From positions 1 through 34,155 of the forward strand of contig JAFZJT010000128.1 in assembly GCA_017553815.1 (NCBI GenBank): 34,155 nt of DNA. Direction: 5' to 3'. This DNA is from Clostridia bacterium. GTDB lineage: Bacteria > Bacillota_A > Clostridia > Christensenellales > CAG-138. Of this stretch, positions 1 through 8,442 are shown in pieces. The translations under genes and the position numbers were made by a program. Under the pieces are notes generated by a model. The model did no database searches, had not been told where the DNA came from, and was given only the letters and a program-made list of their open reading frames with translations. Positions within the stretch are counted from its first letter, which is position 1. Each line of letters starts with the position of its first letter.

Positions 1-495
1 GAAGCGGCAGACAACCACGTTGAGCTTGCGGAACGCCTCCTTCGCCGCGCCGTCGTAATCGCCGTCGTTGAAGAAGGGCTCGAGATTGTTTCTTATGATA
101 TCCGAGATGGTCTTGGTTGGGAACGCGGAGGCAAGACCGCTTCCCGGGAGGATATAATAGTCCTTATTGCCGACGACCATTAGGAGCAAAACGCCGTTGT
201 CCTCGCCGCTGCGGCCGATCTGCCATTTTTCAAACAAGGACGCGGCATAGTTTTCGATGCGCTCGCTGCCGATCGAATCGAGCACGACAACGCAGATCTG
301 CGCGCCACTGCAGTTTTCCTCAAGATTGTCGTTTCTTTCGGTTATATAGTCCTTGGTTTTTTCGCTCAAAACGCCCGCTTCATCGGCGGTGTAGCTGCCG
401 TTTGGCGAAACTACCGCCGCTGTCGGCCGTGCCGCAAGCCCAAGCGCAAGAACTATTGCCACAATGAGCGCGGTGAGCCTGAGGTATGACTTCAT
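1..495 (-). CDS. TPM-domain secreted or membrane protein, 3' end beyond the window
   Basis: The minus strand is open from an ATG at 495 to base 1 (165 codons) with no stop, so the C-terminus is missing. Residues 1-22 form a signal peptide or membrane anchor (a short basic start, then an Ala/Leu/Val-rich run). The following 140 residues match the TPM domain (PF04536, once called TPM_phosphatase). They include the family's DEAGVLS-type opening, a QICVVVLDS strand, a KWQIGR segment, DNGVLLL, and a late FFNDGDYDGAAKEA segment. TPM proteins are usually secreted or membrane-anchored envelope proteins of uncertain biochemistry. The ribosome binding site is a run of six G that overlaps the stop of the upstream LemA-like gene, so the two are probably translationally coupled. 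Family assignment is fairly sure; whether a C-terminal membrane segment follows cannot be seen. Confidence 0.82.
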   Translation of the reverse strand, partial: MKSYLRLTALIVAIVLALGLAARPTAAVVSPNGSYTADEAGVLSEKTKDYITERNDNLEENCSGAQICVVVLDSIGSERIENYAASLFEKWQIGRSGEDNGVLLLMVVGNKDYYILPGSGLASAFPTKTISDIIRNNLEPFFNDGDYDGAAKEAFRKLNVVVCRF

Positions 496-499
496 TTTT

Positions 500-1051
500 T
501 CACCCCCCGATATTCCAAAGCTTCGCAATGGAACTCGCAGGCCATGAGGCGGTCAGCTCGGAGCATTTGTTCAGATACTCCGTGTATTCGGTGCGGTACG
601 AGCGGTCGATGCGCTTTGCCTGCGATTCCACCTCGGTCATGAACGACTCGATCTCGCTCGAGGCATTGCCCTTCACGCCGTTGTAGAACTGCTTCGCCGC
701 AAGATACAGCGTTTCATAGGAGGTGTAGCGCTCGATCGCGTTCTTCTGCTTCGAGCAGACGTCGATCGCGGTTTCAAGCGCGCTCGCCCTGTTTTCAAAC
801 TCGCTTCCCGAATCCTTAGAGAGCGCTTTTCCCTCCGAAAGCAGCGACCTTGCCGCAACGATCAGTCGATCGGTATCGGAAAAAAGATCGTTGCCGTGCT
901 GATCGGGCTTGCACGCCACCGAAGAAAACGCCTTTGCCGCGGAACGCTCCGCGGTCTTGAGTCCGATACCGCCGAAAAGCGGCACAGCAATAAGAGCGAC
1001 GATGATGAGCACGGTGAGTGCCGGCGTTCTTGATTCGGACAACTTCTTCAT
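500..1051 (-). CDS. LemA-like membrane-anchored helical protein (divergent)
   Basis: 183 residues starting MKKLSES. Residues about 12-30 form one hydrophobic N-terminal membrane segment; the rest is predicted soluble and mostly helical. The C-terminal part resembles the end of LemA proteins: a YNGVKG segment followed by a helix and the closing pattern SWPASSIAKLWNIGG, which corresponds to the family's SFP-x-N-x-IA-x-LF-G ending. The usual LemA hallmark early in the protein (YN-x-LV...R-x-D-LIPNLV) is not recognisable, so this is a degenerate relative at best. LemA and TPM genes are frequently adjacent, which supports the call. The start has a good ribosome binding site (GGAGGG, 7 bases upstream). 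The 129-base gap to the telA-like gene holds a hairpin but no convincing promoter. Alternative: an unrelated helical membrane protein of the same operon. Confidence 0.6.
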   Translation of the reverse strand: MKKLSESRTPALTVLIIVALIAVPLFGGIGLKTAERSAAKAFSSVACKPDQHGNDLFSDTDRLIVAARSLLSEGKALSKDSGSEFENRASALETAIDVCSKQKNAIERYTSYETLYLAAKQFYNGVKGNASSEIESFMTEVESQAKRIDRSYRTEYTEYLNKCSELTASWPASSIAKLWNIGG

Positions 1052-1104
1052 TCCTTTACCCTCCGTTTCGATAGAGATTTTCCTTCCGGGTTTTATTTTC
1101 GTCC

Positions 1105-1122
1105 ATGCCCGTTTTCGGGCAT
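1105..1122 (-). other. Intergenic hairpin between telA-like and LemA-like genes
   Basis: Two 7-base arms, ATGCCCG (1105-1111) and CGGGCAT (1116-1122), pair perfectly around a 4-base loop. No U-run follows on either strand, so it is not a classical terminator. It could be a processing site or partial attenuator that lowers expression of the last two genes of the minus-strand cluster. Confidence 0.5.
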
Positions 1123-1180
1123 TGACGCTCGATCGGTTTAATTTCCTTCGTCAGTATAACGGTTTATGCGCCGTATCGGT

Positions 1181-2335
1181 TCACTGCCGGGGACGGATTC
1201 CCGATACCTCGACGAGCTTCCTCTTGAGCTCGTCCTCGATGCGCGAAAGCTCGGCTTCGGCGGCAAGGCGCTTGGTGTGACCCTCCTGCTGGATTTGGAG
1301 CACCTCGTCCATCGTGGTGATGAGCTTCTGGTTGGTTTCGGTCAGGGTCTCGATATCCACGATGCCCCTCTCGCTCTCCTTGGCGGCGGCGACGGTGGCA
1401 GTGTGGAGCGCCTCGGCGTTCTTTTTAAGCAGTTCGTTTGTCATATCGGTAACGGCATGCTGTGCCGCAATGGCCTCCTGAGCGTGGGCAAGTCCGAGGG
1501 AGAGCACCATCTGGCTCTTCCAGAGGGGGATGGTGTTCACGATGGAGGTCTGAATCTTCTCCGCCATCATGGTGTCGTTATTTTGGATGAGGCGAATCTG
1601 GGGCGCCATCTGGAGGCTGATATTGCGGGTCAGCTCAAGGTCGTATATCTTCTTCTCGAAGCGGGTGCACATATCCGCGAAATCGCGCGCCTTCTGCGCG
1701 TCCTCGGGAAGCTTGGTCTCCTCGGCCTTCTTGAGAAGCTCGGGAAGCGTGGTGGCGCGCTCGGTCTCAAGCTTTTTCTTGCCCGCGAGGATATACATCG
1801 AAAGCTCCTTGAAATAGTCAAGGTTGCGCTGATACATATCGTCGAGCATTGCGATATCCTTGAGGAGCACTACCTGGTGCTCGTCGAGCTTGGCTGCTAT
1901 GCGCTCAACGTTTACCTCCGCCTTGTCGTAGCGAAGCTTTAACGCCTCGATCTGAGCGGCCTTCTTCTTGAAGATGCCGAGAATGCCTTTTTTGTCATCC
2001 TCGGAGCTGAAGCCCTTGAGCTCGCCGATCAGCTCGGTGATCATAACGCCGGTCTCGCCGAGATCCTTGGTGCGCACGGCATCGAGGGCGCTTTCGGAGA
2101 ACTGGGTGAGCTTCTGCTGGCTCGCGGAGCCGTACAGCATTATCTGGGAAGCGTTGGTGATGTCGATCTGCTTTGCGAAATTATCGACGGCCGCGATCTC
2201 CTCGGGCGAAAGCTGTGAGTTTGCAACGATAAGCTCCTCAACCGACTTAGCGGGTTCGGCTGGCTGCGCCTGCTCCTCCTCAACGGGGGTGGGATCGAGG
2301 GTCAGAACGGGGATGTTGGTGGTCTTCTCTTCCAT
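1181..2335 (-). CDS. TelA-family (YaaN-like) protein
   Basis: 384 residues, soluble, strongly helical and charged, with no signal peptide. An N-terminal low-complexity Glu/Pro/Ala stretch (about residues 14-32) precedes the PF05816 (TelA, toxic anion resistance) body. Family-like features are the DNFAKQIDITNASQIMLYGS segment, QQKLTQFSESAL, the GFFxK-type stretch seen here as GILGIFKKKA, and the long C-terminal helical region. Length is typical (360-400). The tellurite-resistance label comes from plasmid TelA; chromosomal copies such as B. subtilis yaaN are thought to relate to envelope stress, and the biochemical role is not settled. It follows the xpaC-like gene by 36 bases, the same pairing as xpaC-yaaN of Bacillus. 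The ribosome binding site is AAAGGA, 9 bases from the ATG. Confidence 0.88.
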   Translation of the reverse strand: MEEKTTNIPVLTLDPTPVEEEQAQPAEPAKSVEELIVANSQLSPEEIAAVDNFAKQIDITNASQIMLYGSASQQKLTQFSESALDAVRTKDLGETGVMITELIGELKGFSSEDDKKGILGIFKKKAAQIEALKLRYDKAEVNVERIAAKLDEHQVVLLKDIAMLDDMYQRNLDYFKELSMYILAGKKKLETERATTLPELLKKAEETKLPEDAQKARDFADMCTRFEKKIYDLELTRNISLQMAPQIRLIQNNDTMMAEKIQTSIVNTIPLWKSQMVLSLGLAHAQEAIAAQHAVTDMTNELLKKNAEALHTATVAAAKESERGIVDIETLTETNQKLITTMDEVLQIQQEGHTKRLAAEAELSRIEDELKRKLVEVSGIRPRQ

Positions 2336-2371
2336 TTTGGGTTATCCTTTCATGTTTTATTATTTCTTAAA

Positions 2372-3019
2372 TTATTGGTTGTTGATGGTCTTGTTGTTCA
2401 CCATCGAATCGAGCACGGCGATATCGGAGCTGATGTCAATGGCTTCGCCCGCGTAGAGCGAATCGAGACTCGTTTCAAAGCTCCTTGCGATGGTCTCGGC
2501 GTTTTTCTCTATGCGCTCCTTGATCTCCTTAAGGTTCTCGCCCTGATAGCCCGCGTCCTGCTGCATGGCGTAGCCCTCCATGAGCTTGACCGAAGTGGGC
2601 AGATAATAGGTAAGGAACCTTCTCATGCTGCGCGCCTTGGTGGGGTTCTTCGAGAGCTCCGCAAGGATGCCGTCGCCCGCCTTGACCATTCTGTCGATAG
2701 CGGCGGTCACGTTTTCATCGGGGATGCGCTCATTGAGCTTGCGAAGCGCAACGATATGTGCGTCCGCCTCGGCGAGCGATTTATCGAGTTCGGGAACACC
2801 CGTCTTGTATTCGGGCGCGATCTCGACATATTCCACCTTATCCTTGAAGATGCGCGTTGCGATAAGGTATCCGATAAGGCAGACTGCGGCGGAAACAAGT
2901 ATGCCCCATATACGGTAGAGCGGGAAAACAAGCCCGCAAACAACTACGAGCGCCGCGGTTATCCAAAGCGGCATCGCGCTTTTAATCCGTTTTTCAACGG
3001 TCCTCTGCATTTCGGCCAT
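2372..3019 (-). CDS. XpaC-like membrane protein
   Basis: 215 residues. Two adjacent hydrophobic segments near the N-terminus (about residues 18-36 and 38-56) form a membrane hairpin. A cytoplasmic helical domain follows, with the XpaC-type (PF10112) arrangement: LDKSLAEADAHI, LRKLNERIPDENV, then RRFLTYYLPTSVKLMEGY. B. subtilis xpaC was named for hydrolysis of 5-bromo-4-chloroindolyl phosphate, but whether the family is enzymatic is doubtful. It is always linked to telA/yaaN genes, as here. The start is set by an AAAGGAG site 5 bases upstream of the ATG. It is the first gene after the promoter at 3120-3148 and so probably leads the four-gene minus-strand transcript. Confidence 0.85.
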   Translation of the reverse strand: MAEMQRTVEKRIKSAMPLWITAALVVVCGLVFPLYRIWGILVSAAVCLIGYLIATRIFKDKVEYVEIAPEYKTGVPELDKSLAEADAHIVALRKLNERIPDENVTAAIDRMVKAGDGILAELSKNPTKARSMRRFLTYYLPTSVKLMEGYAMQQDAGYQGENLKEIKERIEKNAETIARSFETSLDSLYAGEAIDISSDIAVLDSMVNNKTINNQ

Positions 3020-3119
3020 TGCTGCTCCTTTCCGATCAAACGAAGCTTTGTTCGTTGTCTTTGAATTCTGATTCGGGCTGCGGTGCGCTCAAAAATCGCC
3101 CGCATCCTGTCCCATGATG

Positions 3120-3148
3120 ATTATACCATTCCGCCAAGGCGTTTTCAA
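3120..3148 (-). promoter_or_regulatory. Sigma-A-type promoter for the xpaC-telA-lemA-TPM cluster
   Basis: On the minus strand a -35 TTGAAA (3143-3148) lies 17 bases from a perfect -10 TATAAT (3120-3125), which is preceded by TGG and so also carries the extended -10 TG. The predicted start near 3113 leaves about 95 bases of leader before the xpaC-like ATG. The stretch 3149-3372 beyond it holds no gene I can support. Confidence 0.8.
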
Positions 3149-3372
3149 CAGTTTTTGCACGCCGCAGCACCGCAATACCTCGGGCGCGAAGGATTAAATA
3201 CGAAGAATAATTCCGGCTTCAAAAAAATGACACAAGCAACACAAATCTTTTCCATAAGCTCCCGCCCCCGTTTCGCCGACTTTGTCCGCTTGAGCCTTCA
3301 AATAACCAAAAGCGGATGCGGGCGCGAATACCGTCATAAAAACGTGCAATAAAATCCTAAAACGCAGGGGTT

Positions 3373-3402
3373 TTGGTATTGCTTTAGCCCATGCGCTATG
3401 AT
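3373..3402 (+). promoter_or_regulatory. Promoter for the lipoprotein gene
   Basis: TTGGTA (3373-3378) and TATGAT (3397-3402) are 18 bases apart. The predicted start near 3409-3411 rules out the upstream ATG at 3411 as translation start. The roughly 80-base leader contains a perfect 6-base stem, CCGCGC (3429-3434) with GCGCGG (3442-3447). Confidence 0.6.
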
Positions 3403-3488
3403 AAAATATTATGATAGCGGCATCGGCTCCGCGCGTGTACTGCGCGGTTCCGCTCCGAAACAGTATAAACGAAAGCGAACCTTTATCT

Positions 3489-4082
3489 ATGAGAAAGACC
3501 CTTAGGCGCATCGCCGCCCTTCTTCTTTGCGTTTCGGCGCTGTTTTCCCTGTTTCTTCTTTCCGCATGCAGGAATGATGAGGAAAAGAACAAGCCCGATG
3601 AAAGCTCCGCGCTGAGCGAAGCGCAGAGGGCGAATATCCTCGCCATAAGCGAAGCCTTCATCGAGAGCGGCAAGATCTACAGCAGCGAATACGCGCTGAG
3701 CATCAAGGAGATCGAGGAGTTCGTCTACTATCTTTATAATGACGAACTTACCCCCGATGTGGAAGGCTATGCGAGCATCCCCGGCAGCGAGGCCGCCGAG
3801 CGCCTAAAGATGTATTTCGGCATCTCGAGCATCCTCCACACTCAGAGGAACTCCACCGACCAGAATTTTTATTACCACAACGAAAAATACTTCGTTAAGA
3901 CAAACCCTTCCGTCGTAAAGAGCTGCGAGATCGTTTCTGCGGAGCAGAATGAGAGCGGCAATTACCTCGTCAAGGTTCATGCCATCGGTGAGAACGACGC
4001 CCGCGTTGAGCTCGACTTCGTTTTCAAGCTCGACGGCGACAATACGCTCGTGCTGTCCTGCTCGAGATACGACGAAAAATAA
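3489..4082 (+). CDS. Putative lipoprotein of unknown function
   Basis: 197 residues from the ATG at 3489. Residues 1-27 are a lipoprotein signal: basic MRKTLRR, a hydrophobic core and the lipobox LSAC with Cys27 as the lipidation site. A short acidic linker follows, then a roughly 150-residue exported domain rich in Glu, Ser and Tyr that ends in a predicted beta region. I do not recognise the family. A longer reading frame opens at 3411, but that ATG coincides with the predicted transcription start and adds no sensible signal sequence. The ribosome binding site before 3489 is weak. The gene is 55 bases upstream of yhaM with no terminator between them, so the two may be cotranscribed. Confidence 0.75.
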   Translation: MRKTLRRIAALLLCVSALFSLFLLSACRNDEEKNKPDESSALSEAQRANILAISEAFIESGKIYSSEYALSIKEIEEFVYYLYNDELTPDVEGYASIPGSEAAERLKMYFGISSILHTQRNSTDQNFYYHNEKYFVKTNPSVVKSCEIVSAEQNESGNYLVKVHAIGENDARVELDFVFKLDGDNTLVLSCSRYDEK

Positions 4083-4137
4083 TGCTTTTCGCCCTGCTGC
4101 GGCGAGAAAAACCCGTGATATGTTTTTGAGGTGAATT

Positions 4138-5148
4138 ATGGGAAGGATGAAGCTTCTTTCAAACGTTATAAACAGCGCCACAGGTCAGGTGGAGGGCTTC
4201 TGCATAGTTAAATCCGTTCAGCTCAAGCTGAACGTAAAGGGCGCGGAGTATCTTGATTTCACTATTGCGGACGCCGAGGGCGAGATAAACGCAAAGCTCT
4301 GGGATTATCAGAGCGCCGTTCACGGCACCTATTCCGCGGGCGAGATAGTCAAGATCCGCGGAACCGTCAACCTCTACCGCGATCAGGAGCAGCTCAAGAT
4401 AGACCGCATCCGCAAGATGAACGACAGTGACGAAGTGGATATCACTTCGATCGTTGCCGAGCCGCCCGTTGACGGCGAGCTTCTTTTTAAGGCGATCTAC
4501 GATTTCGCGGGCACATTCGGCGACCCCGATATCGCAACGCTCACGCGCTATCTGCTTGCCGCAAACAAGGATCGGATCGCGAAATACCCCGCCGCGCTGC
4601 GCCTGCACCATGCGCACAAGGGCGGCCTCGTGTTCCATACCCACACGATGCTCGAGGTTGCAAAGAAGATGGTCGAGGTCTACTCCGCCATCTACCCCGA
4701 GCTTTCAAGCGACCTTGTTTACGCCGGCGTTATCCTGCACGACATAGCCAAGACCACCGAGCTGGACGTCGGCCCTCTCGGGCTTGCGACCGCGTATTCT
4801 GCAGAGGGTCAGCTTCTCGGGCATATCACGATGGGCGTTAATATGATCGAGCTTGCGGCGATGGAGCTTGGCATACCAAACGAAAAGGCCATGCTGCTCG
4901 CGCATATCCTGCTCTCCCATCACGGCGTTCCTGAGTTCGGCTCGCCCAAGCCCCCCATGTTCCCGGAGGCCGAGATCGTTTCCACGGTGGATACGCTCGA
5001 CGCGAAGCTCTACGAGATGTTCGACGTTCTCGGAAGCGTTCAGATCGGCGGCTTCTCCGACAGGCAGTGGGCGCTCGACAACCGCCTTCTGTTCCGCCAC
5101 GGGCACGGCATCGTTAAAAACGAGGGCGACGCGGACTCGGAGCTTTAA
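4138..5148 (+). CDS. yhaM: 3'-5' exoribonuclease YhaM family (OB fold plus HD domain)
   Basis: 336 residues. Residues about 15-95 form an OB-fold nucleic-acid-binding domain ([36 protein letters not shown]). An HD metal-dependent phosphohydrolase domain follows, with [16 protein letters not shown] (about 155-172), VILHDIAKT (about 197-205) and the late histidines in LLSHHG. This order is that of B. subtilis YhaM, a cytoplasmic 3'-5' exonuclease of RNA and single-stranded DNA; length is close to the 314 residues there. The start has GAGGTG 5 bases upstream. The family often sits alone or near DNA repair genes; here it is followed 68 bases later by metK. Confidence in family is high; the substrate is by homology. 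Confidence 0.9.
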   Translation: MGRMKLLSNVINSATGQVEGFCIVKSVQLKLNVKGAEYLDFTIADAEGEINAKLWDYQSAVHGTYSAGEIVKIRGTVNLYRDQEQLKIDRIRKMNDSDEVDITSIVAEPPVDGELLFKAIYDFAGTFGDPDIATLTRYLLAANKDRIAKYPAALRLHHAHKGGLVFHTHTMLEVAKKMVEVYSAIYPELSSDLVYAGVILHDIAKTTELDVGPLGLATAYSAEGQLLGHITMGVNMIELAAMELGIPNEKAMLLAHILLSHHGVPEFGSPKPPMFPEAEIVSTVDTLDAKLYEMFDVLGSVQIGGFSDRQWALDNRLLFRHGHGIVKNEGDADSEL

Positions 5149-5216
5149 AGCCATTCATTCAATCGCAACCGCGTTTTAATAATGAAAATTCAATCGAAAG
5201 AAATCGGTATAAACAA

Positions 5217-6392
5217 ATGGAAAAACAGAAAAGACTCTTTACCTCCGAATCCGTTACGGAGGGACATCCCGACAAGGTCTGCGACAAGATCGCGGACACG
5301 GTTCTTGACGAAATGCTCAAGAACGACCCGAGCTCCCGCGTTGCCTGCGAATGCTGCGCCACCACCGGCATGGTGATGGTCATGGGCGAGGTAACGACGG
5401 ACTGCTACATCGACATTCCGAGGCTCGTTCGCGACGTCGTGCTCGACATCGGCTATGACAAGCCCGAATACGGCTTCGACGGCAATGCGCTGTCTGTCAT
5501 CAGCGCACTCAACAGCCAGTCTCCCGATATCGCGATGGGCGTTGACAAGAGCCTTGAGGCGAAGCGCGGTGAAACGGGCGACGCGCTCGACATCGGCGCG
5601 GGCGATCAGGGCATGATGTTTGGCTTTGCATGCGACGAAACGCCCGAGTTGATGCCGATGCCGATAAGCCTTGCGCATAAGCTCACAAGGCGCCTCACCG
5701 AGGTCAGAAAGAGCGGCATCGTTTCAAATCTCCGCCCCGACGGCAAGAGCCAGGTCACGGTGGAATATGACGAAGAAAACCGCCCCGTGCGCGTGGATAC
5801 GGTCGTTATCTCCACTCAGCACGACCCAGAGGTGGATATGGAGCTGCTTCGCGCCGAGATCACCGAGAAGGTCATCAAGGCCGTCATCCCCGCGGAGCTC
5901 ATGGATGAAAATACCAAGATTTTCGTGAACCCCACGGGCAGATTCGTTATCGGCGGCCCGCAGGGCGACTCGGGTCTCACCGGAAGAAAGATAATAGTCG
6001 ACACCTACGGCGGCTACGGCCGTCACGGCGGCGGCAGCTTCTCGGGCAAGGATCCCACGAAGGTGGATCGTTCCGCCGCATATGCCGCGCGCTATGCCGC
6101 AAAGAACATCGTGGCTCAGGGCTATGCCAAGCGTTGCGAGATTCAGCTTGCGTACGCGATCGGCGTTGCAAAGCCCGTTTCCCTCAGGGTGGACACCTTT
6201 GGCACCGGCACGATGCCCGACAGCGAGCTTGAAGCGCTTCTTTCAAGAAGCTTTGACTTCCGCCCCGCCGCGCTTATACGCCACCTCGGCCTTCGCCGCC
6301 CCATCTACGCCAAGACCGCCGCCTACGGCCACTTCGGCAGGGAGGACTGCGATTTCCCGTGGGAAAGGATCGACCTTGAATTCAAGGAATGA
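5217..6392 (+). CDS. metK: S-adenosylmethionine synthase
   Basis: 391 residues, full length for MetK (about 385-400). It makes S-adenosylmethionine, phosphate and diphosphate from methionine and ATP in the cytoplasm. Diagnostic motifs are present: GHPDK at residues 16-20, the signature GAGDQG at 127-132, and the glycine-rich [19 protein letters not shown] region near 270-288, with the Mg/K-binding Asp and Lys residues intact. The start follows the family pattern (a short lead, then [14 protein letters not shown]), although the ribosome binding site is weak. The 68-base gap to yhaM is too short for a complete SAM riboswitch, so any SAM feedback is not visible in this leader. A strong terminator follows at 6427-6466. 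Confidence 0.97.
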   Translation: MEKQKRLFTSESVTEGHPDKVCDKIADTVLDEMLKNDPSSRVACECCATTGMVMVMGEVTTDCYIDIPRLVRDVVLDIGYDKPEYGFDGNALSVISALNSQSPDIAMGVDKSLEAKRGETGDALDIGAGDQGMMFGFACDETPELMPMPISLAHKLTRRLTEVRKSGIVSNLRPDGKSQVTVEYDEENRPVRVDTVVISTQHDPEVDMELLRAEITEKVIKAVIPAELMDENTKIFVNPTGRFVIGGPQGDSGLTGRKIIVDTYGGYGRHGGGSFSGKDPTKVDRSAAYAARYAAKNIVAQGYAKRCEIQLAYAIGVAKPVSLRVDTFGTGTMPDSELEALLSRSFDFRPAALIRHLGLRRPIYAKTAAYGHFGREDCDFPWERIDLEFKE

Positions 6393-6426
6393 TGCCTAAA
6401 ATGGAAAGGTAACACAACAGAACGAC

Positions 6427-6466
6427 AAAACGCGGATCGCTCGCACTGAACGCATCCGCGTTTTTG
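6427..6466 (+). terminator. Intrinsic terminator after metK
   Basis: AAACGCGGAT (ending 6437) pairs with ATCCGCGTTT (from 6454) across a 16-base loop, and the distal arm runs into a T tract at 6461-6465. It closes the yhaM-metK unit 35 bases after the metK stop. Confidence 0.85.
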
Positions 6467-6514
6467 TTAGATTTCAGCCATGATACTCAAAAATCTGTAA
6501 AGGAGTATGCTGTT

Positions 6515-7432
6515 ATGAACGAAAACAGGCCGACTTTTGGCAAGCTCGTCGAGATACTCGTGCTCTTTGATTTAAGCGTCGATTCAAAAGAGTATATTCG
6601 CGCCTTCACCGCCGACGAGGACGGTACCGAATACGCCGTTTGGCATATAAAGAGCGCGGAGGGCGAATTCGTTTTGAAGCGCGCAAAGGCCTTCGAGCTC
6701 GAGGTGTACCGCCGTTTTCTGACGCCCAAAAAGGCTTATGCACCCGAGTTTTTCGGCTCGGTCAATTACGAGGGCAGCGACTATCTTCTTTTGGAATACT
6801 GCCCCGGCGAAACGCTGAACCGCTGTGAGCGCGGCAGGCTGATAAAGGCGCTCGACGCTATCATAGCAATGCAGGATGAGTTCTGGCTTTGCGAGGAGCT
6901 CTACGATTCCGCCGTAACGCTCGAATACTCGCTCGAGGGCATCGGGCGCAGGGGGCAATATCTTGACTCGGAGCTGCTCGAGCGCGCGTATGCGGAATTC
7001 GTTCGCGTTTATAAATCCACGCCGCGCACGCTCTGCCACGACGACCTTCTGCCCTTCAATCTGCTCGTCGGCGAGCGGGCGGTGCTGTTTGATTGGGAAT
7101 ACGGCGGCATGCTCCCCTACCCCTCCTCGCTTGCGCGACTCATCGCGCATTCGACGGAGGATGGGGATGCCTTCTTCTATATGAAGGACGCCGACCGCGC
7201 CTTCGCCATCGATTATTATTACGATAATCTTTTGAAAAAGCGCGGCGTCGGCTATGATGAATACCGCCGCACGCTCGATCTCTTCCTCTTCTATGAATAC
7301 TGCGAATGGATCATGCTCGGCAACAGATTCGATAACCGCGATGACGAAAGGTATATCCGCTCTAAAAAGCTTGCAGATGAGCTGGCCGAAAAGCTGCTTT
7401 CGGATACGCCTTTGCGTCATTCGAGTTTATAA
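6515..7432 (+). CDS. Aminoglycoside phosphotransferase/choline kinase-fold protein
   Basis: 305 residues. The C-terminal half carries the kinase signature of the APH family: HDDLLPFN (about 175-182, the catalytic-loop HxDxxxxN) and FDWEYGG (about 191-197, the metal-binding DxE/DFG equivalent). The N-terminal lobe has beta strands with a candidate ATP-binding lysine (GEFVLKRAKA). Such proteins phosphorylate small molecules (aminoglycosides, choline, homoserine, fructosamines); nothing here identifies the substrate, and antibiotic resistance should not be assumed. The start at 6515 is chosen over the ATG at 6464 because AAAGGAG lies 8 bases upstream and because 6464 falls inside the metK terminator. 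It is a single gene between that terminator and the moxR promoter. Confidence 0.82.
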   Translation: MNENRPTFGKLVEILVLFDLSVDSKEYIRAFTADEDGTEYAVWHIKSAEGEFVLKRAKAFELEVYRRFLTPKKAYAPEFFGSVNYEGSDYLLLEYCPGETLNRCERGRLIKALDAIIAMQDEFWLCEELYDSAVTLEYSLEGIGRRGQYLDSELLERAYAEFVRVYKSTPRTLCHDDLLPFNLLVGERAVLFDWEYGGMLPYPSSLARLIAHSTEDGDAFFYMKDADRAFAIDYYYDNLLKKRGVGYDEYRRTLDLFLFYEYCEWIMLGNRFDNRDDERYIRSKKLADELAEKLLSDTPLRHSSL

Positions 7433-7451
7433 AATGTACACATTTCGCATC

Positions 7452-7480
7452 TTTACAATGCGCACGATTTATGGTATGCT
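7452..7480 (+). promoter_or_regulatory. Promoter of the moxR-DUF58-transglutaminase operon
   Basis: TTTACA (7452-7457), a 17-base spacer, then TATGCT (7475-7480) preceded by TGG, giving an extended -10. An inverted repeat (7473-7493) overlaps the -10; see its own entry. Confidence 0.65.
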
Positions 7481-7493
7481 CATTCTGCATACC
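7473..7493. promoter_or_regulatory. Inverted repeat over the moxR -10 box, possible operator
   Basis: GGTATGC (7473-7479) and GCATACC (7487-7493) are perfect 7-base inverted arms with a 7-base spacer. The left arm overlaps the -10 element and the right arm lies near the predicted transcription start, a position suited to a repressor. It could equally be a short 5' RNA hairpin. Confidence 0.45.
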
Positions 7494-7512
7494 TATAGTT
7501 CGGAGGGAACAA

Positions 7513-8442
7513 ATGACAGACCCTGTATCCATACTCAAGGAACTCAAAAAAGCGGTCGTTGGCAAGGATGAAGTGCTTACCATGGCGCTTATCTCGATAC
7601 TTGCGCGCGGTCATATCCTCATCGAGGATATCCCGGGCGTCGGTAAGACCACCATGGCGCTCGCGTTCAGCAAGGCGCTCGGTCTCGACTATCAGCGCGT
7701 GCAGTTCACGCCGGACGTTCTGCCGTCCGATATCGTGGGCTTCTCCCTTTTCGACAAGCAGTCCGGCAAGATGGTCTATAAGCCCGGCGCGATCCTCTGC
7801 AACCTCTTCCTTGCGGACGAATTGAACCGCGCAACGAGCCGCACCCAGAGCGCGCTTCTTGAGGCGATGGAGGAAGGAAGCGTTACCGTTGACGGCGAGA
7901 CCCATGCCGTGCCCGATCCCTTCATCGTTATCGCAACTCAGAACCCCGTCGGCTCGAGCGGCACCCAGCTTCTTCCCGAATCCCAGCTCGACCGCTTCAT
8001 GGTCAAGCTTTCGCTCGGCTACCCCGAGCCCAACCACGAGCTCGACCTTTTGACGCGCAAGCAGCTCGGAAACCCGCTTGAAACGGTGAACTGCGTTGCC
8101 GACAGGCTCGAGCTTGCCGATATGAGGCGCGACGTCGACAGGGTCTACACCGATAAAAAGATCCTCGACTATACCATCAGGCTTTCAAACACCTCCCGCG
8201 CCCATGAATCCCTGCTGCACGGCGCAAGCCCCCGCGCTTCGTTGGCTGTTATCGCAATGGCGAAGGCGGCGGCATGGGTGCAGAACCGCGATTACGTCGT
8301 TCCCGACGACGTGGAGCTCATCTACCCCTACACCGTTACGCATAGATTGGTGCTCACGCCCGAGGCAAAGTCCTCCGGCAAAACGCAGCAGTCCGTGCTC
8401 GATGAGATCCTTGCAAGAACCCCCGCTCCCTCTGTAAAATAA
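7513..8442 (+). CDS. MoxR-family AAA+ ATPase
   Basis: 309 residues. Walker A is GVGKTT (about 42-47), Walker B is LADELNRA, and the MoxR signature follows: TQSALLEAMEEG, then FIVIATQNPV with sensor 1, and LPESQLDRF. MoxR ATPases act as chaperones that mature or assemble partner proteins, usually together with a DUF58/VWA partner encoded next door. The start at 7513 has GGAGGG 5 bases upstream; the ATG at 7471 lies in the promoter and is rejected. The stop TAA shares its last base with the next ATG (8442), so translation of the DUF58 gene is coupled. Confidence 0.93.
   Translation: MTDPVSILKELKKAVVGKDEVLTMALISILARGHILIEDIPGVGKTTMALAFSKALGLDYQRVQFTPDVLPSDIVGFSLFDKQSGKMVYKPGAILCNLFLADELNRATSRTQSALLEAMEEGSVTVDGETHAVPDPFIVIATQNPVGSSGTQLLPESQLDRFMVKLSLGYPEPNHELDLLTRKQLGNPLETVNCVADRLELADMRRDVDRVYTDKKILDYTIRLSNTSRAHESLLHGASPRASLAVIAMAKAAAWVQNRDYVVPDDVELIYPYTVTHRLVLTPEAKSSGKTQQSVLDEILARTPAPSVK

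Noticed and set aside
3411..3488. Longer start of the lipoprotein gene at 3411
   Set aside because: That ATG coincides with the predicted transcription start, and the added 26 residues would hide the signal peptide.
3194..3673. Minus-strand ORF over the lipoprotein start
   Set aside because: It is a shadow of the lipoprotein gene over much of its length and has no ribosome site. The part at 3194-3340 (including a 49-codon sub-ORF) showed no recognisable protein.
5149..5216. SAM riboswitch before metK
   Set aside because: Only 68 bases separate yhaM and metK, too few for a SAM-I type element with terminator, and no suitable stems are seen.
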